Positions 1 to 6,954 of a stretch of DNA of 7,066 nucleotides are shown piece by piece; position 1 is the stretch's first letter, and every line of letters begins with the position of its first letter. The DNA lies in NCBI GenBank assembly GCA_018895675.1, contig JAHIOG010000536.1, positions 1 through 7,066 of the forward strand, given 5' to 3'. The position numbers were made by a program, and so were the translations under genes. Source of the DNA: a bacterium (GTDB lineage: Bacteria; Fidelibacterota; UBA2242). The notes below the pieces were generated by a model that worked only from the letters and a program-made list of their open reading frames with translations, searched no databases and had not been told where the DNA came from.

Positions 1-8
1 CTAATCAT
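1..8 (-). CDS. Possible start of the next dcw-cluster gene (2 codons visible, partial)
   Basis: An ATG on the minus strand at 8-6 overlaps the TGA stop of rsmH (7-5), giving the ATGA arrangement typical of translationally coupled genes. Only ATG ATT AG is visible before the window ends, so there is no protein evidence. In most bacteria the gene after mraZ-rsmH is ftsL or an FtsL-like small division protein, and that is the natural guess from position alone. The ATG could equally be a chance overlap. Confidence 0.25.
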
Positions 9-928
9 ATTCGTTTTGCTGCCCTTAGTTTTGCGCTTCTTGCCCTGGAATTATTCCTTATTTCATCCTTGCCAGGTAAAATTGGTTTGGTAGTAAGTAA
101 TTTGATGGAGGCTTTATGACTGCATTGACAAATGGGAAACTCCGGTGGGCAGACACAATCGGTAGATTCGGTTTTAAAATATTGTTTGACTATTCGGTCT
201 TCTAAACTGTGATAGGTAATAATTACGATTCTGCCATCCGGTTCTAATATGTCTATAGCGTCTTTTAGAGCCTTTTTCAGGACTTCTAATTCACGGTTGA
301 CGACAATTCGGAGCGCCTGAAAAATACGGCCCAATGTCTTATTAACATATAAAGGATGTGTTTTATGGCGGATGATCTCTGCAAGTTGTTCGGTAGTTTT
401 GATTGTATTTATTTGGCGCTCATCAATGATTGCCCTCGCGATTGAACGTGAATTTCTTTCTTCGCCGAAGGTCTTAAATATTGTTGTTAATTCTGATTGA
501 TCTGCTGTATTGATTATATCGCTTGCGGTCTTAGCCAAATCAGGGGAAAAGCGCATATCCAGAGGACCATTCACAGAATATGACAGACCACGGTCGGGAT
601 TATCGAGAGTAAAAGATGACATCCCAAGATCCATTAATATTCCGTGTGTTCTTGGATATCCGCTACGAAAGCAGACGGCTTTAATAGATTCAAAATTACT
701 GTTTATTAAGATGTATTTTTGCTTTATGCTTAAATGTGTTGAGCAATAATTAATTGCGCTGGGGTCGGTATCGATACCTATTAGTATAGCGTTTTGATCC
801 AATTGCTCAGAAAGGGAAGTGAAGTGCCCACCCGTACCCAATGTGGCGTCAATATAAACACCATCTCGCCGGGAGACCAGGTATTGCAGAGTTTCTTTGA
901 GTAATACCGGCACATGAATGGTGGGCAT
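5..928 (-). CDS. rsmH: 16S rRNA (cytosine(1402)-N(4))-methyltransferase RsmH (MraW)
   Basis: A full-length, 307-residue cytoplasmic SAM-dependent methyltransferase. The family N4-methylates C1402 of 16S rRNA in the ribosomal P site, which affects decoding fidelity. Visible signatures are the N-terminal HVPVLL (5-10), the SAM-binding loop DATLGTGGH (27-35), the acidic strand end GIDTDP (51-56), DLGMSS (100-105) followed by the DNPDRGLSYS and GPLDMRFSP block (109-129), GEERNSRSIARAI (155-167), RIFQALRIVVNREL (201-214), HSLEDRIVK (240-248), the CxCPPxxPxCxC cluster (258-269) and a basic C-terminal SRARSAKLRAAKR. HSLEDR is preceded by TY where SF or SY is more usual. The start is supported by a modest AGG a few bases upstream and by the family's usual N-terminus. 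It lies 22 bases after mraZ, the classic mraZ-rsmH head of the dcw cluster, and is probably transcribed from the mraZ promoter. No truncation or frameshift is seen. Confidence 0.97.
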   Translation of the reverse strand: MPTIHVPVLLKETLQYLVSRRDGVYIDATLGTGGHFTSLSEQLDQNAILIGIDTDPSAINYCSTHLSIKQKYILINSNFESIKAVCFRSGYPRTHGILMDLGMSSFTLDNPDRGLSYSVNGPLDMRFSPDLAKTASDIINTADQSELTTIFKTFGEERNSRSIARAIIDERQINTIKTTEQLAEIIRHKTHPLYVNKTLGRIFQALRIVVNRELEVLKKALKDAIDILEPDGRIVIITYHSLEDRIVKQYFKTESTDCVCPPEFPICQCSHKASIKLLTTKPILPGKDEIRNNSRARSAKLRAAKRI

Positions 929-950
929 TTACCTAAATCCGATTAAACGA

Positions 951-1409
951 TTAAAAAATATCAGCTAAATCTTCAAAATAGTCATCGTCTAGTGGGATTT
1001 GTGATTCCTGGTGTTCTTTCAACACTTCCGGATCCCATAATTCCAAATAGTTTAGGGCGCCAATTATTACGACTTCCTTTTTAATGTTGGCGAAATCTAA
1101 AAGTCGTTGAGGCATGAGTATACGCCCCTGTTTGTCACATTTCAAACGAATGGAATTGCGAGACCATGTCCGGATAAATGCCCGGTTTTTCTTCTTGAAT
1201 TGCGACAGGTTGCGAAGTTTTTCCGCAAACTTATCCCACTCAACAGCGGGATAAGCAATCAGACAGGGATCAGCGCCCTTCGTTATGACAAACGTGTACT
1301 CAGCCTCCTCTTCGGTCAACCAACGACGGTATTTTGCCGGGATGCTTAGACGACTTTTCTCGTCTAAAAAATGTTTTGATTCGCCGGCAAAAGAAGTAAT
1401 CATGATCAT
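951..1409 (-). CDS. mraZ: Transcriptional regulator MraZ of the division/cell-wall cluster
   Basis: A 152-residue MraZ, a DNA-binding protein with two AbrB-like halves that in other bacteria forms ring oligomers and represses its own mraZ-rsmH operon. The two half-motifs are visible: DEKSRLSIPAKYR (16-28) and DKQGRILMPQRLLDFA (92-107), followed by the conserved VVIIGALNYLELWDP. The first motif has KSR where KGR is the common form; the second keeps QGR. The C-terminal tail is acidic (PLDDDYFEDLADIF). The frame stays open upstream to a TTG at 1457, but that codon lies inside the promoter -10 box and adds residues outside the family, so I chose the ATG at 1409. An in-frame ATG at 1403 (150 residues) is equally possible, and neither has a good Shine-Dalgarno sequence. 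Just upstream are candidate MraZ boxes (1420-1454), which suggest autoregulation. Confidence 0.95.
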   Translation of the reverse strand: MIMITSFAGESKHFLDEKSRLSIPAKYRRWLTEEEAEYTFVITKGADPCLIAYPAVEWDKFAEKLRNLSQFKKKNRAFIRTWSRNSIRLKCDKQGRILMPQRLLDFANIKKEVVIIGALNYLELWDPEVLKEHQESQIPLDDDYFEDLADIF

Positions 1410-1419
1410 CCGTAAAATT

Positions 1420-1454
1420 TGGGACTTTATGGGATTTCTCCCCACATCTACCCA
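1420..1454 (-). promoter_or_regulatory. Candidate MraZ operator: four TGGGN half-sites at exact 10-bp spacing
   Basis: On the plus strand TGGGA lies at 1420-1424 and again at 1430-1434; on the minus strand TGGGG lies at 1444-1440 and TGGGT at 1454-1450. All four are separated by exactly 5 bases, so they repeat every 10 bp, about one helical turn. MraZ of E. coli is known to bind TGGGN direct repeats with 5-base spacers upstream of mraZ, so both motif and location fit autoregulation. Here the array switches orientation in the middle, two sites per strand, instead of being a pure direct repeat. It lies downstream of the -10 box and reaches to within about 10 bases of the start codon, so bound MraZ would be expected to block initiation or early elongation (inference). 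A further TGGGT (1476-1472) sits in the promoter spacer, out of the 10-bp phase. Confidence 0.8.
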
Positions 1455-1456
1455 CA

Positions 1457-1485
1457 ATAATAGGACAAAACACCCACATTGTCAA
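1457..1485 (-). promoter_or_regulatory. Sigma70-type promoter for mraZ-rsmH
   Basis: The minus strand shows TTGACA (1485-1480), an exact -35 consensus, a 17-base spacer (1479-1463), and TATTAT (1462-1457), five of six matches to the -10 consensus. The start of transcription would fall near 1450, giving a leader of about 40 bases to the mraZ ATG. This is the strongest promoter match seen in the window and is ideally placed. Its -35 overlaps one arm of an inverted repeat (1482-1508), and the first MraZ box covers the predicted transcription start. Confidence 0.85.
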
Positions 1486-1508
1486 GTATTTTTTTCTCAA
1501 ATACTTGA
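1482..1508. repeat. Perfect 10-bp inverted repeat overlapping the mraZ -35 box
   Basis: TCAAGTATTT (1482-1491) and AAATACTTGA (1499-1508) are exact reverse complements around a 7-base loop. The downstream arm (in mraZ direction) supplies the TTGA of the TTGACA box. As a terminator for the RodZ-like gene it is unconvincing, because on that transcript the stem is AT-rich and followed by CAATGTGG with no U-tract. In the plus-strand direction it is followed by TGTTTTT, so it could stop antisense transcripts. Its place on a -35 box also fits an operator for an unknown dimeric regulator. I see the structure; the role is open. Confidence 0.6.
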
Positions 1509-1537
1509 TGTTTTTAAAAGGATTTAAATAAAGTAGA

Positions 1538-2329
1538 TTATCGTCTTAAGAGAGTAGAGCGGACAATGCCGTCTTTTGTGATGATTAAACGGGTTGGGAT
1601 TCCCCTGTTGCCGACAGTTCTTAATTCTTTATTATTGAGGTAAAGCACAACTTTTGAAGGTCTGCCAACTCTGACGTCAAATTTGTTCCTGGCTTTCCAT
1701 TCTCGGCGAATATTTGGCAGGTAGTTGGCTTCCGTCGTATCACTTTCATCGGTGATCACACGTGCCCAGCACGTATCAAGAGTTGTCATTATTAGTGATA
1801 ATAGTTCGATTTGCGTTCCCGGTGTAATTTCAGTTGCGACCAATTCCTGCTCTGTTGCAGTTGTGTCCCTATCTTCAACAGGTACCGGCAGTTCTTTAAT
1901 CGAGACCGGTAATGGAGTCTGGTTCTTTTTCTCCTCTTCAATTAAGACTTGTTTCAAAACAGATATGAGGAAAATGACGATGGCGAGTACTGCGGTGATA
2001 GCGGCAATGCTTCGTTTTTTCTTTCCGTTTACGACTGAGTTGTTTTTTGGTGAAAGAAAAGAGTTTTCCTTTTCCGGTGTTTCGGGTTTTGATGAATCTT
2101 CAAGATTCCCGGTGTATTCTTCGAAGGATTTGATAATTTGTTCCGGGTCTGTATTAATCTCCTGTGCATATGCTCGGAGAAATAATCGTACGTAAGTCAG
2201 GGGTAATCTGGAAAAATCACCCGCTTCAAATGCTTCTAAAATAGTCTTGTTTACTTTTGTTTTATTGGATATTTGATCAAGGGTTATCCCAAGTGATTCT
2301 CTGCGCTTTTTTAACTCTTCATAGAACAT
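1538..2329 (-). CDS. RodZ-like protein: cytoplasmic HTH domain, one membrane helix, periplasmic DUF4115 domain
   Basis: A 263-residue bitopic membrane protein. Residues 1-75 are an HTH_25/Xre-like domain (EELKKRRESLGITLDQISNK, then ILEAFEAGDFSRLP and TYVRLFLRAYA), as in the cytoplasmic part of RodZ. A linker rich in Ser, Pro and charged residues (76-105) leads to a basic KKKR and a single hydrophobic segment (about 107-129). After an acidic, Pro/Thr-rich spacer (130-170) comes a C-terminal DUF4115-type beta domain (about 171-263) with CWARV (187-191), the REWKARNKFDVRVGRP block and LNNKEL. RodZ family proteins link MreB filaments to the membrane in rod-shape control; that this one does so is inference, and bacteria also use such proteins for other envelope tasks. 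The start is fixed by the conserved N-terminus; upstream Shine-Dalgarno support is poor (a GGGAG lies about 20 bases away). It follows maf by 75 bases and is probably co-transcribed with it. Confidence 0.88.
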   Translation of the reverse strand: MFYEELKKRRESLGITLDQISNKTKVNKTILEAFEAGDFSRLPLTYVRLFLRAYAQEINTDPEQIIKSFEEYTGNLEDSSKPETPEKENSFLSPKNNSVVNGKKKRSIAAITAVLAIVIFLISVLKQVLIEEEKKNQTPLPVSIKELPVPVEDRDTTATEQELVATEITPGTQIELLSLIMTTLDTCWARVITDESDTTEANYLPNIRREWKARNKFDVRVGRPSKVVLYLNNKELRTVGNRGIPTRLIITKDGIVRSTLLRR

Positions 2330-2339
2330 ATTGAATACT

Positions 2340-2408
2340 CTATTTAATTTCTCCCACTACGGACTTAATTTTGCAAATATTGGAATCAATTTCAATATAA
2401 AGTTTCAT
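2340..2408 (-). CDS. Possible 22-codon micro-ORF between maf and the RodZ-like gene
   Basis: An ATG at 2408-2406 overlaps the maf TGA stop (ATGA), and the frame runs 22 codons to a TAG at 2342-2340, only 10 bases before the ATG of the RodZ-like gene. The peptide begins MKLYIEIDSNICKIK and resembles no family I recognise. It fills almost the whole maf-RodZ gap, so it could act as a coupling cistron that carries ribosomes across the gap, be the remnant of a longer gene, or be chance. A GGGAG inside it (2355-2351) lies too far from the next start to serve as an ordinary Shine-Dalgarno site. Confidence 0.22.
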   Translation of the reverse strand: MKLYIEIDSNICKIKSVVGEIK

Positions 2409-3007
2409 AATAGAGATTTTAATTGCAGATGAATCTGCTGAAAAAATTTAGCAATTGGAAATCCGACTACATTGTAAAAACAACCATCGATTTTACGAAC
2501 AAAGATTGCGCTATAATCCTGAATACCATAGGATCCGGCTTTATCAAACGGATGATAGTTATCGACGTAATGCTCTATAATATTGCTTGACAGTTCCCTG
2601 AATGTTACGTCCGTTTGTTCGACATCAGTGAAATGGCTGCCGTTTTGTGAGTTCATAACACAATACCCGGTGAATACCTGATGAGTGGCGCCGCTTAATA
2701 ATGATAACATGGATATTGCATCGTCACGATTCTTAGGTTTTTCGAGAATATTTTGGTCCTTCACGACGATTGTGTCGGCTCCGATGATCCATGCATCATC
2801 ATAATATCCGGCAATTTCATTTGATTTATGATATGCATGAGTTTGGACGAGTTTTTCCGGTCTTTCATCCTCGTTACCTGGTTCGTGATAGTTTGATGCG
2901 TGGATTTGAAATTGAAAACCTGCGAGTTTCAGGATTTCTTTCCGTCGAGGTGATTTTGAAGCAAGAATAACAGGCTTGCCATACCAATTTAAGATTGATT
3001 CTGTCAT
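2405..3007 (-). CDS. maf: Maf-family nucleotide pyrophosphatase, dTTP/UTP (YhdE) type
   Basis: A 200-residue cytoplasmic Maf/YhdE protein. This family hydrolyses nucleoside triphosphates, with dTTP, UTP and modified pyrimidines favoured by the YhdE branch, to the monophosphate and PPi; it is thought to sanitise nucleotide pools, and over-expression blocks septation in some bacteria. The diagnostic motifs are LASKSPRR (15-22), GADTIV (76-81) with the expected catalytic Asp78, LEKP (88-91), the TGYCV strand (112-116), PFDKAGSYGIQD (152-163) and NVVGFP (178-183). SPRR and DKAGSYGIQ place it with the dTTP/UTP branch and not the m7GTP (YceF) branch, which has SPWRR-like and CAGSF-like versions. 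Length and motifs are complete. Its ATG overlaps the porU stop by 4 bases (ATGA), so translation is probably coupled to porU; the codons just upstream contain AGCAGG, a weak ribosome-binding sequence. Confidence 0.95.
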   Translation of the reverse strand: MTESILNWYGKPVILASKSPRRKEILKLAGFQFQIHASNYHEPGNEDERPEKLVQTHAYHKSNEIAGYYDDAWIIGADTIVVKDQNILEKPKNRDDAISMLSLLSGATHQVFTGYCVMNSQNGSHFTDVEQTDVTFRELSSNIIEHYVDNYHPFDKAGSYGIQDYSAIFVRKIDGCFYNVVGFPIAKFFQQIHLQLKSLL

Positions 3008-6000
3008 CCTGCTTTCACCATTTTTCCAATGAAATGATCTTTTTCATCCGATTCAATCGATGTCGCTTTGATTTTATAAATATAAATGCCTTTGGCGACT
3101 ATATCTCCGAAATCGTCTGCGCCATTCCAGTGAATTGAATTGAATCCCGGCATGTATAGCTGATCTGTATCGATCGTTTTAATTTTTAAACCTCTTACCG
3201 TGTATATTGAACATTCGATTTGCGATGAATGAGTAATGTAAAAAACAATATCTGTCTTTTTACCGAATGGATTAGGATAGTTCACAACATTTTCTAATTT
3301 AAAATCCGATGAAGACAAAAGATTAAAAATACAGGCGGTTGTTGTTGAATTATTGCCGTTATCCCAGGCTGTTACAGAAGATTTATGTTCGCCGGGAGAG
3401 AGTTCGGGCATTGATATTGTGATGGTTCCGGATGTGTCGCTGTTTGCGTCGTATGAAAAATATTCAGTAATCCGGTAAGAAGCTGTTTCGCCATCGTCAA
3501 TGGTTAAGGTGATATCATGGCCCATTTTACCGGCGATATTAATCCCGTGGGGATCACTGATGGCAATTTCGAATTGAGATTCCGGCGTTACAATATCTCC
3601 ATTCCGAAAATCTATATTTGTAAACCCAATGTTAATAGTAGGACCGGTTGTGTCAAAAACTGATTCGGAACCGGCGAAATACAAGGAATCATAAAAACCG
3701 CCAATTTCATCTCCTGTATCGGGATTCCAACCATATACAGTAATTTTGCCATGCCGGTTTGCATAATTCAGATCTTTGGGAATGAAAAATTTTGAGGAGA
3801 ATTTGCCGTTTGAAATATTGATCAGTCCGTTGAAAAGCGCTTCGCCGGGAATCAGATAGGACAATGACTGGGGATTTTTGTTGCCATCGGTATAATGCCG
3901 TGTCACGAGTCTTTCACTGTCGAATAATTTTAAAATCCCGTCTCCATTGAAGTTTGACCCGTCATTTTCATCTATCATTCCGTGAACTTGAATATTAGAA
4001 AGTGTTTTTAATGTATCGGTGTCAAGGCGGTCGAATCCGACTTTCCCATATGGCAAAGCGAGATATAATGCCGGATCGCCAAACAGCATATATTTTTCAT
4101 TGTTTTCGTTTATGCCGCTACCGCTACAGGATACAGCCTGCAATAATTTTCCCAGGCTGATCCGATTTGCGCCGACCGGATTGAACCATTTCATTATCCA
4201 ATTATTGATGAACGCACGATTTGAACCGGGGTAGGTGGCTCGAGTCGCAGCTAATGCCCCAATTGCGCCATTTTCCGGCTCAATAACCAGCGCCTCGGGC
4301 ATACAAATCCCGGTGATATCATCAAATTGTCCCCAGCTGCAGGTCGCTGCAATCCAAAATGGAAGCTTCATACCGGACTTAATATTACCTATATCCCGAT
4401 TCATGTCCAGTATATGTTCCTGTGTCCACACCGTCGGACTTCCATGTCCCATGTAGTTAATAATAGTAGTGCCTCTTTCGATTTGTTTTAATAAAGCTAC
4501 TGTTGCATCCGGTTTTTTTACTCCATACGTCGAGGCGTCCTGAACCTCGGGATACTCCAACAAATACACTTTTTTTACATCAACTGATCCGGGCAGGTGT
4601 TTAAAAACATATGACTCACTGTCATTGATATGATATTTTTCGTTTGAATGAGGACGTTCGGGATCATCCGCTACCAGAGTTACCGTACTGCGCCACTCTC
4701 CATATATTGGTTCGAGTATATAATTGCGAATCTTATCGACAACAGCCTGAGCTTCGTCTGCAGTCTGGGCATTTATCCTTCCGATAGCCAGGTCCATTTT
4801 TTTATCGGGCCCATTTATATAGACAAATCGTGTATCGGTCGAGTATGAGACGAATCCATTGCCAGATTGAGATGAAGGCTCTACCTGGTAAGTCATCACT
4901 ATATCGCCTTTTTCTGATTCGATATGCCGGTAATCGAATGTTCCATCTCCGAGCAATAGTACATATTCCGGGGGAACGATCCAGTTTTGAAACGCATAAG
5001 TTAAAAATTGTCGAATAACATGGGGGTCGACGATGTCAGCATTGAATTCTCTCAGGATCTGATCCTGAAATACTACGATTGTGCTAAGCCGGTCTTCTTC
5101 ACGAATATCCCGGCTGTACAATTGGGCAAGATCATTGGCGGCATCCTGAAATTCATTAACAGTGATGATAACGTATTGAGCGGATATATCGGGATGGCGA
5201 ATAATATTCCATTGAGGATCATCGATTTTTTCGATTTTTTCCGGCGATTTATGATGGGCAAAATCCGTGATCAGGAAATGGGAGCGATTAGTAATATCAT
5301 TGTATGCCCGGAATGTAATCTCATTGTTTGTTGGAACATCCGGGGATTGAATTACAACATTTCTCCAATCTGTGACATTATAGACCACAGGATTTGAGAG
5401 AGAAACGTCACTTAACGAATATTCGACCACTCCAGAATTTGCCGGTCCCCAAAAGTCCATGCTGGCGCCGCGGGGTTTCAATGGGCTCTGATAGGTAATC
5501 TGAGCGTAATCCAAATGAGCCTGACCGGCAGATACCGAAGACGTATAATTTAGTTTTAAAATATTGATGCCGGGATCCATTGAAATATTCAGTTTCTTTG
5601 TTGCGATATAAAAACTGCCGGTCGACCAACTTGAAAGATAATTTGGCGAATTATTTAAATACAATTTGAAGTAATGTGATATCTCATTAGTTACACCGCG
5701 GGTTTTTAATTCAAGATCTACCGGATATATATATCCCGGAGGATCATCATCGCCTGGTTCGGGAATCTGGAAAATTACTGAAACATTTGAACCTGAACCG
5801 TTGAATTTCTCTCCATACCAATCCTTGCCCGACCGCAAATAATTAACCGATTCAACCTCGTGTCGCTGAACTCTTTCATACTTTGTGGCTTTCATATTAT
5901 ATGGAGATGCCGAACTCGTCACGGTCTGCATTGATTTTGGTGAACCCGGTGAATCCGATATTAATACCCAGTAATAGTTATAATTCGAATAAGCGTTTCG

Positions 6001-6954
6001 ATGATAGTTTAATATTCCGGAACTATTTGCATTAACGCCGCTGCTTGCCTTGCCGTAGAAGCGGATATTGTCGCCACTGTCCAGGTAGCCGTCCAGTCCA
6101 CCGTCGATAAATCTTGAATTTTCGACCAGGTTGTCCAAAACATCAATTCCCGGTGTGTCATCTATTTCTCTGCCGCCGGTGGAATTGGAATAGAGAAAAA
6201 CCCGGTTAATGTTAATACGTTTTTCATCAAGTCCGGCGTTTTTTAAATCCTGCAACGATATATCATAAATCCCGTCTTCTCTAACGGTAATTTTAAACCA
6301 TTTGCCCGATGGAAAGGTTGTTGGTTTTGATAAAGTGCGTTTTGGTCTGAATCGCCATTTGTATGCAAATTTTCTGTTTAAAAATGTATAATTACCAATT
6401 TCACTTGGCTTTGTTTTTAGCGGGATCAAATTCGATGGAACTGATGATTGTTTTGGATACGTTATTATGATATCCAGAGATCGGACGATCCGGATTCGCT
6501 GATTGCCAATAATTTGGACGGGAAAAATCACCAGGTCACCGGCGGGATTGAACCGGAAAAATCCAATATCAACAACGTCGGCTATTGGTTTGGCGTTTAT
6601 AATTTGGGTATCGTCGTTATCGAGGCGCCGATCTAATTGCAATTCTTCAGTAGTTATATTGGATATTTGAATCTGTGGTTTTTGTGGTAAGGGAAGCGCC
6701 AATGGAAATGACCAGTAGGGGATGGACAGACTGTTTGAAATAGGGATTAAATTTGCATTTCCAAGAGAGAAATAGCTCGGTGCGTTAGGATAATTTTCAT
6801 TTATATCCCACTGAAATTCCGAATTGTCAGAGATACGGAGATGAAAACCTGATTCATTTTCCTGAATAATGTCATATTGCAATGCGAAAACAGGTGATGT
6901 TAGAATTAAGAGAATTAAAAAGTATTTCATTGAAACGTGTTTTATGTTCTTCAT
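3004..6954 (-). CDS. porU: PorU-like T9SS sortase: secreted C25-family cysteine peptidase with C-terminal sorting domain
   Basis: A 1316-residue exported protein. Residues 1-24 form a signal peptide (basic start, FLILLILTSPVFA, cut probable after VFA). A long N-terminal beta-rich region (about 25-585) precedes the C25 (gingipain-like) peptidase domain (about 590-960): YVIITV (594-599), LLLGDGTFDYRH (666-677), DLAIGRI (721-727), then YMGHG with the probable catalytic His837 and ATCSWGQFDD with the probable nucleophile Cys872. Their 35-residue spacing matches the gingipain/PorU pattern. An Ig-like region follows (about 1104-1215, including ISDPHGIN, GHDI and VTAWDNGNN), then a FlgD-like sorting domain from NYPNPF (1225) to the end. 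PorU removes C-terminal signals of T9SS cargo at the outer-membrane surface and attaches them to A-LPS; it carries such a domain itself. The internal ATG at 6930 (Met9) is a credible alternative start. Ordinary secreted C25 proteases share many features, so the sortase role is likely but not proven. The stop overlaps the maf start. Confidence 0.85.
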   Translation of the reverse strand: MKNIKHVSMKYFLILLILTSPVFALQYDIIQENESGFHLRISDNSEFQWDINENYPNAPSYFSLGNANLIPISNSLSIPYWSFPLALPLPQKPQIQISNITTEELQLDRRLDNDDTQIINAKPIADVVDIGFFRFNPAGDLVIFPVQIIGNQRIRIVRSLDIIITYPKQSSVPSNLIPLKTKPSEIGNYTFLNRKFAYKWRFRPKRTLSKPTTFPSGKWFKITVREDGIYDISLQDLKNAGLDEKRININRVFLYSNSTGGREIDDTPGIDVLDNLVENSRFIDGGLDGYLDSGDNIRFYGKASSGVNANSSGILNYHRNAYSNYNYYWVLISDSPGSPKSMQTVTSSASPYNMKATKYERVQRHEVESVNYLRSGKDWYGEKFNGSGSNVSVIFQIPEPGDDDPPGYIYPVDLELKTRGVTNEISHYFKLYLNNSPNYLSSWSTGSFYIATKKLNISMDPGINILKLNYTSSVSAGQAHLDYAQITYQSPLKPRGASMDFWGPANSGVVEYSLSDVSLSNPVVYNVTDWRNVVIQSPDVPTNNEITFRAYNDITNRSHFLITDFAHHKSPEKIEKIDDPQWNIIRHPDISAQYVIITVNEFQDAANDLAQLYSRDIREEDRLSTIVVFQDQILREFNADIVDPHVIRQFLTYAFQNWIVPPEYVLLLGDGTFDYRHIESEKGDIVMTYQVEPSSQSGNGFVSYSTDTRFVYINGPDKKMDLAIGRINAQTADEAQAVVDKIRNYILEPIYGEWRSTVTLVADDPERPHSNEKYHINDSESYVFKHLPGSVDVKKVYLLEYPEVQDASTYGVKKPDATVALLKQIERGTTIINYMGHGSPTVWTQEHILDMNRDIGNIKSGMKLPFWIAATCSWGQFDDITGICMPEALVIEPENGAIGALAATRATYPGSNRAFINNWIMKWFNPVGANRISLGKLLQAVSCSGSGINENNEKYMLFGDPALYLALPYGKVGFDRLDTDTLKTLSNIQVHGMIDENDGSNFNGDGILKLFDSERLVTRHYTDGNKNPQSLSYLIPGEALFNGLINISNGKFSSKFFIPKDLNYANRHGKITVYGWNPDTGDEIGGFYDSLYFAGSESVFDTTGPTINIGFTNIDFRNGDIVTPESQFEIAISDPHGINIAGKMGHDITLTIDDGETASYRITEYFSYDANSDTSGTITISMPELSPGEHKSSVTAWDNGNNSTTTACIFNLLSSSDFKLENVVNYPNPFGKKTDIVFYITHSSQIECSIYTVRGLKIKTIDTDQLYMPGFNSIHWNGADDFGDIVAKGIYIYKIKATSIESDEKDHFIGKMVKAG

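Noticed and set aside
1404..1457. Upstream extension of mraZ to the TTG at 1457 (168 residues)
   Set aside because: The extra residues do not match the family N-terminus, and the codon lies within the -10 box upstream of the predicted transcription start.
1482..1508. Intrinsic terminator for the RodZ-like gene
   Set aside because: The stem is almost all A/T pairs and no U-tract follows it in the direction of transcription.
1725..2195. Plus-strand open frame of 156 codons opposite the RodZ-like gene
   Set aside because: The composition is low-complexity Ser/Val and mirrors the linker and membrane codons of the real gene; no domain or start signal is seen.
2352..2356. Single TGGGA on the minus strand upstream of the RodZ-like gene, in a context (GTGGGAGAAAT) similar to the mraZ leader
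   Set aside because: There is only one box, with no partner 10 bp to either side. A 5-base motif is expected several times in 7 kb by chance.
2362..2400. Promoter in the maf-RodZ gap (TTGAAA with a -10-like AAAATT)
   Set aside because: The -10 matches only three of six bases; read-through from porU-maf is the simpler explanation.
5008..5397. Plus-strand open frame of 129 codons inside porU
   Set aside because: It is antisense to well-conserved C25 peptidase coding sequence, and its translation shows no family motif; a shadow frame.
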